From: Fidelibacterota bacterium
GTDB taxonomy: Bacteria; Fidelibacterota; UBA8477; JABMPR01
DNA: 32,455 bases
Assembly: GCA_018650445.1 (NCBI GenBank)
Contig: JABIFX010000163.1
Coordinates: forward strand, 1-32,455
Reading direction: 5' to 3'
Positions 24,993-32,455 of this stretch are shown here, piece by piece. The position numbers and the translations under genes are program-made. The notes under the pieces were generated by a model, which did not search any database, was not told where the DNA came from, and worked only from the letters and a program-made list of their open reading frames with translations. Position 1 is the stretch's first letter. Each line of letters starts with the position of its first letter.

Positions 24993-26054
24993 ATGTCTCT
25001 GAGTAACAGGTTATTACGTTTATCAACTATATTGCTAATATTGCTTATAGGTGCATGTAGCCATCATAGTGTTCGCCCAGATTCTGAGGAAAAAATACTT
25101 CTCCAAAATGCTTTGGAAAATATGTCCAGCGAGTATTCAAATCCCCGTTTGGTGACTGGTGAACTCATTGTCAGTGTGAAAAATATTGAGCTATTGTCAA
25201 GCGATGTTCTGATCGAATCGAACCAGGCAAATGGCATCAACGCTGAGCAACCTCCGTCATTACATATATGGAGTTCTGGTATCAGGGATTACCCAACTCA
25301 GCAGATGTTGTCAGAATCCACCATCAATCCACTGTCTGATCACAGTTTCGTTGATTCTGAATACGGGAATCAAATTTCATAATCACTCGAAAATTCAGAT
25401 ATATCACCTTTGATTATCGACCCGAGATTGATAAAGCCGCTGAGCGCCTGCATTGGGATCAAATCCCTGAAGATATTTTGGAGAAGTATGCGCGATCCGA
25501 GCGCTTTCTGGAGCATGAAGCTGGTCTGATAGATACAGTTTTCCAGCTTCTGGAGAACATTGCAGATCCCATCAGCCAGGCTGAAGCAATTTACAACTGG
25601 GTTCAGGCGTCCATGACCTACGTATTTCCTCCTGCAGCGGGGTGTAAAAAATGCCCTTAAAACATGGAGAGGAGATTGTGGTCAATACTCAGCTCTCTTT
25701 ATGACAATGTGTAGAATTGCCGGTATTCCAGCTCGTCAGCAATCTGGCTTCAATTTTATGATCGATAATACAGGGGCGCATGTCTGGTCTGAGATCTATT
25801 TACCTGTCAAGGGATGGGTCCCAATTGATCCCACACGCAAAAATGGCTTTCTATTTCTGGACAACAAGCGACTTATCACGTCCATTGGCTTAAATATTCC
25901 TCTGGAGCATACACCTGCTTGGGCAAATTTCGAGAATTCAGAAGTTGAGCACGGCAAGACCGATTTTATGCAGATGTACACACTGGCAAGCAGTGGAATC
26001 AAGGCTGATTTTAGTAGCAAGCGTAAGGTGATTCGCTCGGTAGAACTCCCATAG
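24993..26054 (+). pseudogene. Transglutaminase-like lipoprotein interrupted by two frameshifts
   Basis: Three consecutive frames together make one 353-residue protein. The first (24993-25382) has a lipoprotein signal with lipobox LIGAC and a good AAGGAA site. The second frame, open before 25379 to 25663, continues RKFRYITFDYRPEIDKAAER. The third (ending 26054) has the transglutaminase-core triad: Cys in RGDCGQYSALF, His in GAHVWSEIYLP and Asp in PIDPTR. The first shift needs one missing base near 25371-25378 (runs AAATTT). The second needs one extra base in GGGG at 25639-25642: with three Gs the frame reads AAGVKNALKTWRGDCGQ. The two indels compensate each other. This is either a decaying gene or assembly error in homopolymers. 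A periplasmic cysteine protease/transglutaminase-fold role is the family expectation. Confidence 0.8.
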
Positions 26055-26167
26055 TTTAAAGGATGTTGGGGCGGCAAAAATATCTGCCTTAAAAATATTC
26101 TTGAAGACTATCTAGATCGATTCTCGGTTCTTAATGAAAAAATAATGCCCTAACTTCAATATATCTT

Positions 26168-26196
26168 TTGACATAGCTACTGCCGAAAATTATACT
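26168..26196 (+). promoter_or_regulatory. Strong sigma70-like promoter for the yicC-gmk-rpoZ operon
   Basis: TTGACA at 26168-26173 and TATACT at 26191-26196 are separated by exactly 17 bases. Transcription would begin near 26203, about 77 bases before the yicC start. AGAGGA at 26271-26276 gives the ribosome binding site. No terminator is visible between the promoter and the first gene. Confidence 0.75.
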
Positions 26197-26279
26197 ATGC
26201 GGCTTTGCCACAGCAATTCATGTGATCGCATGAAATAATGTGCATAAGTACTATGAAATGTTGGTATTAGAGAGGACCT

Positions 26280-27167
26280 ATGCTAATAAGTATGACCGGC
26301 TATGGCCGTGCCGAAGAAAAAATTGGTGATTTGAAGGTGGTTATCGAGCTGAGAGCTGTGAATAGTCGGTTCCTTGAATTCGTTATGCGTCTACCTCGTG
26401 GCTATGAAAAAGTAGAAGATGGAGCCAGAACCCATTTACAATCAATAATGACCCGTGGAAGAGTGACTATAACCATGAATATGGGGACGGATCAATCTGC
26501 CATTGGTAAGCCGCGGATGAATGAAGGATTGCTCCAACATTACCAACAAATTGCTATCAATAGCGCCCAGATTTTGGGTCGTGAAAGTGAATCATTATCT
26601 ATTGCTGAGTTACTGCGATTCCCTGATGTAATCACTTACGACACAGACGCGGAAGATCAGGTCAAATTTAATGATGCCGTTTTAAACCTTATTAAAAAGG
26701 CTTCAGAACAATTACAGGCCATGCGGCTGCGTGAAGGTGAATTACTTGAGCAGGCCATCCTTGAGCAATTAGATAATATTATTGAGATTATTTCCAGAAT
26801 TCAAGCTGAGGATAGTGGCCGTCTGGAACTCATCGCAGAAAAAATGCGCAAGAAGATAGCTGATAGCAGTTTACGGGGTGAGTCTCAAATTGATGAGAAA
26901 CGTCTTGAACAGGAAATTGTGCTCTGGAGCGACAAGCTGGATATTGCTGAAGAATTGACCCGTCTGGATGCCCATATTCAACATTTCCGAGAGTTAATGG
27001 TGGAGAATGGTGATGCCGGTAAGCGTTTAAATTTTTTGCTGCAGGAGATGAATCGCGAAGCAAATACCATTGGCAGCAAAGCTAACTCGACTCCCATTGG
27101 ACATGCTGTTGTAGAATTGAAAAATGAGATTGAACGCATAAGAGAACAGGTGCAAAATATTCAATGA
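26280..27167 (+). CDS. yicC: YicC/YloC-family endoribonuclease
   Basis: The 295-residue length and the N-terminal signature SMTGYGRAE followed by ELRAVNSRFLEFVMRLPRGY identify the YicC/YloC family. The C-terminal DUF1732 region contains KRLNFLLQEMNREANTIGSK, the best-conserved block of the family. YicC proteins are endoribonucleases implicated in mRNA or small-RNA turnover and in stationary-phase growth. The gene is first in the operon under the promoter at 26168-26196 and its TGA overlaps the gmk start as ATGA. The pairing of yicC with gmk is common across bacteria. Confidence 0.96.
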   Translation: MLISMTGYGRAEEKIGDLKVVIELRAVNSRFLEFVMRLPRGYEKVEDGARTHLQSIMTRGRVTITMNMGTDQSAIGKPRMNEGLLQHYQQIAINSAQILGRESESLSIAELLRFPDVITYDTDAEDQVKFNDAVLNLIKKASEQLQAMRLREGELLEQAILEQLDNIIEIISRIQAEDSGRLELIAEKMRKKIADSSLRGESQIDEKRLEQEIVLWSDKLDIAEELTRLDAHIQHFRELMVENGDAGKRLNFLLQEMNREANTIGSKANSTPIGHAVVELKNEIERIREQVQNIQ

Positions 27168-27760
27168 CATCCCAAAAAGGAAGATTGATCATTGTGGCTG
27201 GGCCTTCGGGTACAGGCAAGGGGACGGTTGAAAATGCTATTATGGAAAAATTTCCTGAGATTCAATTCTCAGTCTCTGTTACAACACGTCCACGAAGAGA
27301 TTACGAAATAGAAGGCCAGCATTACTTCTTTATCAGTAAGGCCGATTTTCTGCAGCGTATTGAACGCGATGAATTGGTTGAATGGCAGGAAGTGTATTCA
27401 AAAAATGGACATTACTATGGAACCTTGCGTTCCTATGTGGATTCCGCTCTTGAGCAGGGGAAGCAGCTACTCATTGATATTGATATCAAGGGTGGGATTA
27501 ATCTGAAAAAGGCATACCCTGATAACAGTGTATCAATTTTCATCAAACCGCCTTCAGTTGAGGCTTTGGAAGAAAGACTCATCAATCGAAACACTGATAG
27601 CCCGGAACAGATCAGGATTCGTCTAGATCGCATGCCGGAAGAAATGCTATTGGGAAAACAATTTGACTATAACATCGTTAACTCTGAATTAAATGAAGCA
27701 GTTAACGAGTTTACCAAAATATTAGAAAATGAAATGTATCAACAACAAAGGAGTATATAA
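27164..27760 (+). CDS. gmk: Guanylate kinase
   Basis: This cytosolic enzyme phosphorylates GMP to GDP with ATP, an essential step in guanine nucleotide synthesis that also supplies precursors for (p)ppGpp made by the Rel protein encoded downstream. The 198-residue length is typical. The P-loop is GPSGTGKGT (13-21). The GMP-binding motif TTRPRRDYEIEGQHYFF and the YGT segment (HYYGTLRSYVD) are intact, as is the lid-region IDIDIKGG. The start overlaps the yicC stop by four bases. Confidence 0.97.
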   Translation: MTSQKGRLIIVAGPSGTGKGTVENAIMEKFPEIQFSVSVTTRPRRDYEIEGQHYFFISKADFLQRIERDELVEWQEVYSKNGHYYGTLRSYVDSALEQGKQLLIDIDIKGGINLKKAYPDNSVSIFIKPPSVEALEERLINRNTDSPEQIRIRLDRMPEEMLLGKQFDYNIVNSELNEAVNEFTKILENEMYQQQRSI

Positions 27761-28108
27761 ATGGGTTTACAGACAGTACCGTTCAGGAAAATCGAAGAGC
27801 ATACCGAAGATATTTTTGAAGCAGTGACTGTGATCGCTAAAAGAGCGAGACAGATCATTGGTGATCGCTATGTCATCGAAGAAGAACGCCGTCGGGAAGA
27901 AGAAAACCTTGAAGAGATCAGTGGTGAAGATGAAATGGCACCAGCAGCCTACGAAGTGGACACTGAAATTGATAGAGAAGCATATGATGCTGTTGTGAAG
28001 CCCACAACTGTAGGCCTTACAGAATTCCTATCCGGTGATCTCAAGTGGGAAAAGCAGGCCATGTTTGATGATGGTCCCGCTGAAGAAGAGGAAACTGAAA
28101 AAGCCTAA
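27761..28108 (+). CDS. rpoZ: RNA polymerase omega subunit
   Basis: The ATG follows the gmk stop directly (TAAATG), with AAAGGAG upstream inside gmk. The 115-residue acidic protein has the omega/RPB6 core EDIFEAVTVIAKRARQIIGD (residues about 16-35), in which the AxxRArqI helix contacts the beta-prime subunit. The C-terminal tail with LTEFLSGDLKWE is of the type found in Bacteroidota-like omegas. Its position after gmk is the classic location of rpoZ, supporting the assignment. Confidence 0.9.
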   Translation: MGLQTVPFRKIEEHTEDIFEAVTVIAKRARQIIGDRYVIEEERRREEENLEEISGEDEMAPAAYEVDTEIDREAYDAVVKPTTVGLTEFLSGDLKWEKQAMFDDGPAEEEETEKA

Positions 28109-28131
28109 CTGACCAGGATTTCTTTCAGGTG

Positions 28132-28821
28132 ATGAATAAGCATGATCAGATAAAAGCCTTCGTTAAAGAAGAGTTAGAGATTTTTGGTGGACCATTATAC
28201 ATGCCTGAAACAGTTCTGGAAACTGATATGGAGAAAACCTCTGTGAGTAGTGATGTAAAGACACTCAGCGAATTCAATAATGTGATTGAGAACTGCATGA
28301 ACTGTCCTCTTGGTGCTACCCGCACAAACTTTGTGTTTGGTGCAGGCAATCCCGACGCAGATGTCATGTTTGTAGGAGAGGCTCCTGGTGAAAAAGAGGA
28401 TCTTGAGGGCCTGCCCTTTGTCGGACGATCAGGCAAATTGCTCACAGATATCCTCAAAGCCATCGATCTCACTAGGGATGATGTCTATATCGCCAACATA
28501 CTCAAGTGTAGGCCACCAAAAAACCGAGATCCAAATAAAGCAGAGATTGAAGAGTGTGAGCCTTATCTCCTCAAACAGATCGAGATGATTAAGCCTAAAC
28601 TTCTGGTAGCCCTGGGACGTATCTCAGCAACCACTCTGCTTCGGACCAAGGATTCTCTGACATCAATGCGAGGTCAGGTCTTTGACTATCATGGTACCGA
28701 TATGGTGGTTACCTATCATCCTGCTGCACTCCTGAGAAATCCCAATTGGAAACGTCCTGCCTGGGAAGATTTCAAGAAAATTCGTGAGATGTATCTAGAG
28801 AAGAGAGGGGAGCAGGCGTGA
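28132..28821 (+). CDS. Type 4 uracil-DNA glycosylase (4Fe-4S)
   Basis: The enzyme removes uracil from DNA to start base-excision repair. The start is ATG 28132 (GTG 28129 is also in frame). After an N-terminal extension of about 45 residues the catalytic core contains NCPLG, GEAPGEKEDLEGLPFVGRSG (motif A with the water-activating Glu of the GEAPG loop), ANILKCRPPKNRDP, and the uracil-binding TYHPAALLRNP motif. Cysteines in CMNC, LKCRPP and EECEPY are placed as the four cluster ligands of family 4 enzymes. The last four bases overlap dnaB (GTGA). The N-terminal extension is longer than in some homologues but common in Gram-negative members. Confidence 0.95.
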   Translation: MNKHDQIKAFVKEELEIFGGPLYMPETVLETDMEKTSVSSDVKTLSEFNNVIENCMNCPLGATRTNFVFGAGNPDADVMFVGEAPGEKEDLEGLPFVGRSGKLLTDILKAIDLTRDDVYIANILKCRPPKNRDPNKAEIEECEPYLLKQIEMIKPKLLVALGRISATTLLRTKDSLTSMRGQVFDYHGTDMVVTYHPAALLRNPNWKRPAWEDFKKIREMYLEKRGEQA

Positions 28822-30212
28822 GTGAAACCAGTCAAAATTTAAGACTACCACCCCACAACGAAGAAGCCGAACAAAGCGTCATTGGATCAATGATGCTGGA
28901 TCGCATGGCACTTTCTTCAGCTATGGAATTCCTAGAACCAGAAAGCTTCTATCGTCCAGCACATGCGAAAATATTTAATGCCATCCTTAATCTGGATGCA
29001 CGTGGTGAACCCGTTGATCAGATTTCCGTTGTCGATGAATTAAAAAGAAGCGGTGATCTCCAGGCAGCTGGTGGTGCCTATTATATCACTGAGTTGACTG
29101 AAAAAATTCCGTCGACTGCCAATGCTCGTTATTATGCTCGTCTCGTTATGGAAAGTTCAGCCCTGCGTGCGTTGATTCAACTTTCAGCAGAACTATCAAC
29201 GGAAGCCTATGAAACCCGTGAACGAGTTGACGATCTCCTTGAGAAAGCAGAAAGCAAAATATTCGAACTCTCAGAAAAACGCTTCAAAACAGCTGATTTT
29301 GTAAGAATCCGCAGTGCGTTGGATGAGGCTTTTGCCCAGGCTGATAAATTTCATGAAAATCCAGGTGGTATCCGTGGTGTGGCAACGGGTTTTGATGCAC
29401 TTGATGATATTACCTCAGGTTTCCAAAAATCTGATTTAATCATTGTCGCAGCCAGGCCATCCATGGGAAAAACAGCCCTGGCTTTGTCTCTGGCTCGGAA
29501 TGCATCTGTAAAATTTGGTACCAAGATTGGCATTTTCTCATTGGAGATGTCAAACTATCAATTGGCCATGCGATTACTCTGCAGTGAAGCCAAAGTTGAT
29601 GCTCACCTTGTCCGCACAGGGCGTCTTCCATCCAATTTATGGCCTAGACTGAGTACTGCTGCTGGAAACCTGGCTGAAGCCGAAATTTATTTAGATGATT
29701 CTGCCTCTCTTAACATCACCGAACTCCGGGCCAAGGCTCGACGTTTGAAAGCTGATAAGGGTATCGACCTGATCATTGTTGACTATATGCAACTCCTACA
29801 GGGGACTGGGAGAGTAGAATCCCGACAGCAGGAAATCAGTCAAATTTCCCGTTCTTTTAAAATGTTGGCAAAGGAACTTGACCTACCCATTGTTGCTCTG
29901 TCACAGCTTTCAAGGGCCGTTGAAACAAGGGGAGGGGACAAACGCCCCATCCTCTCAGATTTACGTGAATCTGGTTCCATTGAGCAGGATGCTGATGTTG
30001 TCATGTTTATTTATCGTCCAGAAAAATACGGTGTCCTCGATGATAATGGAAATACTCAGGAGGGTCTTGCTGAACTTATCGTGGCCAAACAGCGTAATGG
30101 TCCAACTGGAACCGTGAGGCTCAGTTTTATTGATAAATTTGCCTCCTTTGAAAACCTTTCTGCCTATACACCATCTGCACCACCAAATGAAGGAGCTCCT
30201 GAACCTTTCTAA
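28818..30212 (+). CDS. dnaB: Replicative DNA helicase DnaB
   Basis: This hexameric helicase unwinds DNA at the replication fork. The 464-residue protein starts at a GTG inside the udg stop, with GAGAGGGGAG upstream. The N-terminal domain (about 8-110) opens with PPHNEEAEQSVIGSMMLD, the DnaB hallmark. The RecA-like domain has Walker A ARPSMGKTA (212-220), Walker B LIIVDYMQLLQG, and the C-terminal DLRESGSIEQDADVVMFIYR block with the arginine finger region. No intein is present at the usual insertion sites. It sits between udg and rel in the housekeeping operon. Confidence 0.98.
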   Translation: MSETSQNLRLPPHNEEAEQSVIGSMMLDRMALSSAMEFLEPESFYRPAHAKIFNAILNLDARGEPVDQISVVDELKRSGDLQAAGGAYYITELTEKIPSTANARYYARLVMESSALRALIQLSAELSTEAYETRERVDDLLEKAESKIFELSEKRFKTADFVRIRSALDEAFAQADKFHENPGGIRGVATGFDALDDITSGFQKSDLIIVAARPSMGKTALALSLARNASVKFGTKIGIFSLEMSNYQLAMRLLCSEAKVDAHLVRTGRLPSNLWPRLSTAAGNLAEAEIYLDDSASLNITELRAKARRLKADKGIDLIIVDYMQLLQGTGRVESRQQEISQISRSFKMLAKELDLPIVALSQLSRAVETRGGDKRPILSDLRESGSIEQDADVVMFIYRPEKYGVLDDNGNTQEGLAELIVAKQRNGPTGTVRLSFIDKFASFENLSAYTPSAPPNEGAPEPF

Positions 30213-32416
30213 TGGCCGCGGCAATACTAGATCGAATCCTGAACACGGACGGGGCTAAGTACCCCAATGACTTCCAGAACATCATCGAATTGATGGGTGG
30301 AAGCAATTCAGTGGGTCCCAGTGGGGAAGATTTTGTCTGGCGCGCCTACATCTTTGGGAAAAAAGCCCATCAGGGGCAGCTCAGAAAATCAGGCGAACCC
30401 TACTTTACTCATTGTGTTGAAGTGGCAACGATTCTGGCAGAAATGAAGCTGGATCCAGTGACCGTTTCAGCAGCATTGCTACATGATGTTATTGAGGATA
30501 CTGGCTACACACACAAGGATGTGGAGCAGGAATTCTCAGAAGAGGTCGCCCGCCTCGTCGATGGTGTTACTAAGCTTTCGGATATAAAATTCCGCAGTGA
30601 AGAGGACAAACAGGCAATCAACTTTAGAAAAATGCTCCTTTCTGTGGCCGATGATATTCGTGTCATCATCATCAAATTTGCAGATAGGCTTCACAATATG
30701 CGCACCCTTCAGCATCTCCCTGCTGTAAAGCAGAGACGCATCGCTCGAGAGACTCGGGATGTGTATGCCCCCCTGGCTCATCGTCTGGGGATGTATAGAA
30801 TAAAGTCCGAAATGGAAGATTTAATCTTCGATGTTTTGGAGCCAAAAGCATCTCAGGAACTCAATAAACTCATTCCCAAACGACAGGCATTTTTTGAGAA
30901 ATATGTACAGAAATTTCTGGAACCTGTTAAGGAGAAGATGGATGCCACAGGATTTGAAGCCGTTTATAAAAGCAGATTCAAATCTCACTATTCCATTTTT
31001 CGCAAAATGCGGGATCAGAACCGACCTTTTGAAGATGTTTTCGATATTTATGCGGTCCGTATTATCGTCGACAAGGTTGAAGCCTGTTATAGCGTCTTAG
31101 GGCTCATTCATGCATTCTATACGCCTATCCAGGAACGCTTTAAGGATTTTATAGCTCAACCCAAATCCAATGGATATCAGAGTATCCAGACCACTGTCGT
31201 AGGTCCTGAAGGCTTTCCAGTTGAAGTCCAGGTCAGAACAAAGGATATGGATGATACTGCTGAAGAAGGTGTTGCAGCACACTGGCAGTATAAAGAGCAG
31301 GATTCAAAATCAACCCAGGATGATATTGATCAGCAGGTAACCTGGTTGAGAAATTTGGTCGACATTCTACAGACCGAAGATAAAACCACCTCTCATCAAT
31401 TTATGGATCTATTGAAAATTGATCTCTACAAAGATGAAATATTTGTCTATACCCCAAAAGGTGAGGTTCGAATTTTACCCCTGGGGGCTACTCCCCTTGA
31501 TTTTGCCTTTGATGTGCACTCTCAGGTGGGATTGCATTGTATCGGTGCTAAGGTAAATGGACGCATTAAGCCACTTAATAGTGAATTAGAGAGCGGGGAT
31601 AAGGTTGAGATCATCACCAGTGATTCTCAAAAGCCCAATTCCTCCTGGTTAAAATTTGTAAAAACTTCCAAAGCCAAATCCAATATCAGAAAATGGGTCA
31701 AAGGTCAAGAGTTTGAGCAAAGCGTGCGACTTGGTAAAGAGATTCTTGAACGAGAATTACGCAAGATTAAGAAAGCCAAGGAATGGAAACATCTTAAAAA
31801 TCCGTATATCACACTAAAATTTGAATCAGAGGAGAAAATGATAGCCTCAATTGGTTCAGGTCATCGAACCATTTCATCCATTCTTGGCAAATTTTTCCCT
31901 GATGAATATTCCAAGCCCCGGAAAGAAAAACCAGATAGCTATTACGCCGAATCATTTCTCAATCGAGCCAGAAGGAATACCAAAGGGGTTTCCATCCAGG
32001 GTATCGACAACATGATGATCAGCTTTGGCAAATGTTGTAATCCAATTCCGGGTGATCCCATTCTGGGTTTTATCACGCGGGGTAGGGGAATTACTGTTCA
32101 TCATAAAGATTGTGATACTGTCGGGACTAACCTGCCAGAAGAAGAACGTATTATTGATGTGGATTGGGCTGCCGCCCGTTCACAGAAATTCCTAGTCCGC
32201 CTCAAGATACTATCACAGGAGCGGAAACATTTAGTTCGAGACGTCACGGAGACGATCTCTTCCTATGATATTAACATTGATACTCTATCCATGAAGGTCG
32301 ACGGTGATGTTGTTACCGGTCTGGTCATTATTGAGGTAGAAGGTGTCAAACAATTAGATCGATTAAAAGCAAAACTACTGGCGTCAGAAGGCGTGATAAG
32401 CGTAGAACGCGAGTAG
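30212..32416 (+). CDS. Bifunctional (p)ppGpp synthetase/hydrolase (Rel/SpoT type)
   Basis: This enzyme makes and degrades the stringent-response alarmone (p)ppGpp. The ATG overlaps the dnaB stop by one base (TAATG). The HD hydrolase domain has HCVEVA with H67 and ALLHDVIEDT with H91-D92, so hydrolysis should be active. The synthetase domain has RFKD at 309-312 followed by QPKSNGYQSIQTTV; the RxKD form is characteristic of bifunctional Rel rather than RelA (ExDD). A TGS domain (from about residue 410, FVYTPKGEV), a conserved Cys motif (GKCCNPIPGD and HHKDCDTV) and a terminal ACT domain complete the 734-residue long-form architecture. It lies in the same operon as gmk. Confidence 0.96.
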   Translation: MAAAILDRILNTDGAKYPNDFQNIIELMGGSNSVGPSGEDFVWRAYIFGKKAHQGQLRKSGEPYFTHCVEVATILAEMKLDPVTVSAALLHDVIEDTGYTHKDVEQEFSEEVARLVDGVTKLSDIKFRSEEDKQAINFRKMLLSVADDIRVIIIKFADRLHNMRTLQHLPAVKQRRIARETRDVYAPLAHRLGMYRIKSEMEDLIFDVLEPKASQELNKLIPKRQAFFEKYVQKFLEPVKEKMDATGFEAVYKSRFKSHYSIFRKMRDQNRPFEDVFDIYAVRIIVDKVEACYSVLGLIHAFYTPIQERFKDFIAQPKSNGYQSIQTTVVGPEGFPVEVQVRTKDMDDTAEEGVAAHWQYKEQDSKSTQDDIDQQVTWLRNLVDILQTEDKTTSHQFMDLLKIDLYKDEIFVYTPKGEVRILPLGATPLDFAFDVHSQVGLHCIGAKVNGRIKPLNSELESGDKVEIITSDSQKPNSSWLKFVKTSKAKSNIRKWVKGQEFEQSVRLGKEILERELRKIKKAKEWKHLKNPYITLKFESEEKMIASIGSGHRTISSILGKFFPDEYSKPRKEKPDSYYAESFLNRARRNTKGVSIQGIDNMMISFGKCCNPIPGDPILGFITRGRGITVHHKDCDTVGTNLPEEERIIDVDWAAARSQKFLVRLKILSQERKHLVRDVTETISSYDINIDTLSMKVDGDVVTGLVIIEVEGVKQLDRLKAKLLASEGVISVERE

Positions 32417-32441
32417 AGCCATGGCTAAGAAAGGATAACCC

Positions 32442-32455
32442 ATGTCAATCACATA
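32442..32455 (+). CDS. Start of a further gene, cut by the window edge
   Basis: An ATG at 32442 follows AAAGGATAACCC, a good ribosome binding site, and the frame stays open for the four codons left. It begins 25 bases after the rel stop, so it is probably the next gene of the operon. The product cannot be inferred. Confidence 0.4.

Overview
The window looks like a chromosomal segment from a Gram-negative member of the Fibrobacterota-Chlorobiota-Bacteroidota (FCB) group, possibly from a marine candidate lineage such as Marinimicrobia or Calditrichota. Three loci carry type IX secretion (T9SS) C-terminal tails of the YPNPFN type, one with a dockerin-like repeat. Outer-membrane barrels, lipoproteins and MacA/MacB-type exporters fit a double membrane. 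The phylum is my inference; no rRNA or tRNA gene is visible.

Layout. 1-1401: a secreted malectin-domain protein with a T9SS tail and no recognisable start. 1496-2911 (-): a MATE exporter. 3181-5535 (+): an SLC13-type permease with four TrkA-C/RCK-C domains. 5536-6307: a non-coding stretch holding the relic of a T9SS tail and a perfect inverted repeat. 6308-8826 (+): an operon of membrane fusion protein, VTC-type polyphosphate polymerase and DUF4956 membrane protein. 8823-9275 (-): apparent relics of triosephosphate isomerase and RidA. 9360-13793 (+): a MacA/MacB-like ABC exporter ending in a strong terminator. 13830-14927 (+): a dockerin/T9SS protein. 15010-23888 (-): a six-gene electron-transfer operon. 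24101-26054 (+): a DUF1207 barrel-like protein and a frameshifted transglutaminase lipoprotein. 26280-32416 (+): a housekeeping operon yicC-gmk-rpoZ-udg-dnaB-rel, with the start of a further gene at the edge.

The most striking system is the minus-strand operon. In order of transcription it encodes a cytochrome b-like membrane protein, a ferredoxin/FAD/NAD(P) oxidoreductase with an N-terminal membrane anchor, three exported multiheme c-type cytochromes (20, 33 and 10 candidate haem sites), and a predicted outer-membrane beta-barrel. Genes overlap by 4-14 bases or abut. Together they carry 59 CXXCH and 4 CX4CH motifs. I read it as a candidate path from a cytoplasmic NAD(P)H-linked flavoprotein through the inner membrane and a very large periplasmic haem chain to the outer membrane. 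Direction of flow, partners and function are inferred.

A second recurring theme is gene decay: several secreted-protein loci lack starts or 5' ends, and at least two house-keeping-like relics lie between intact operons.
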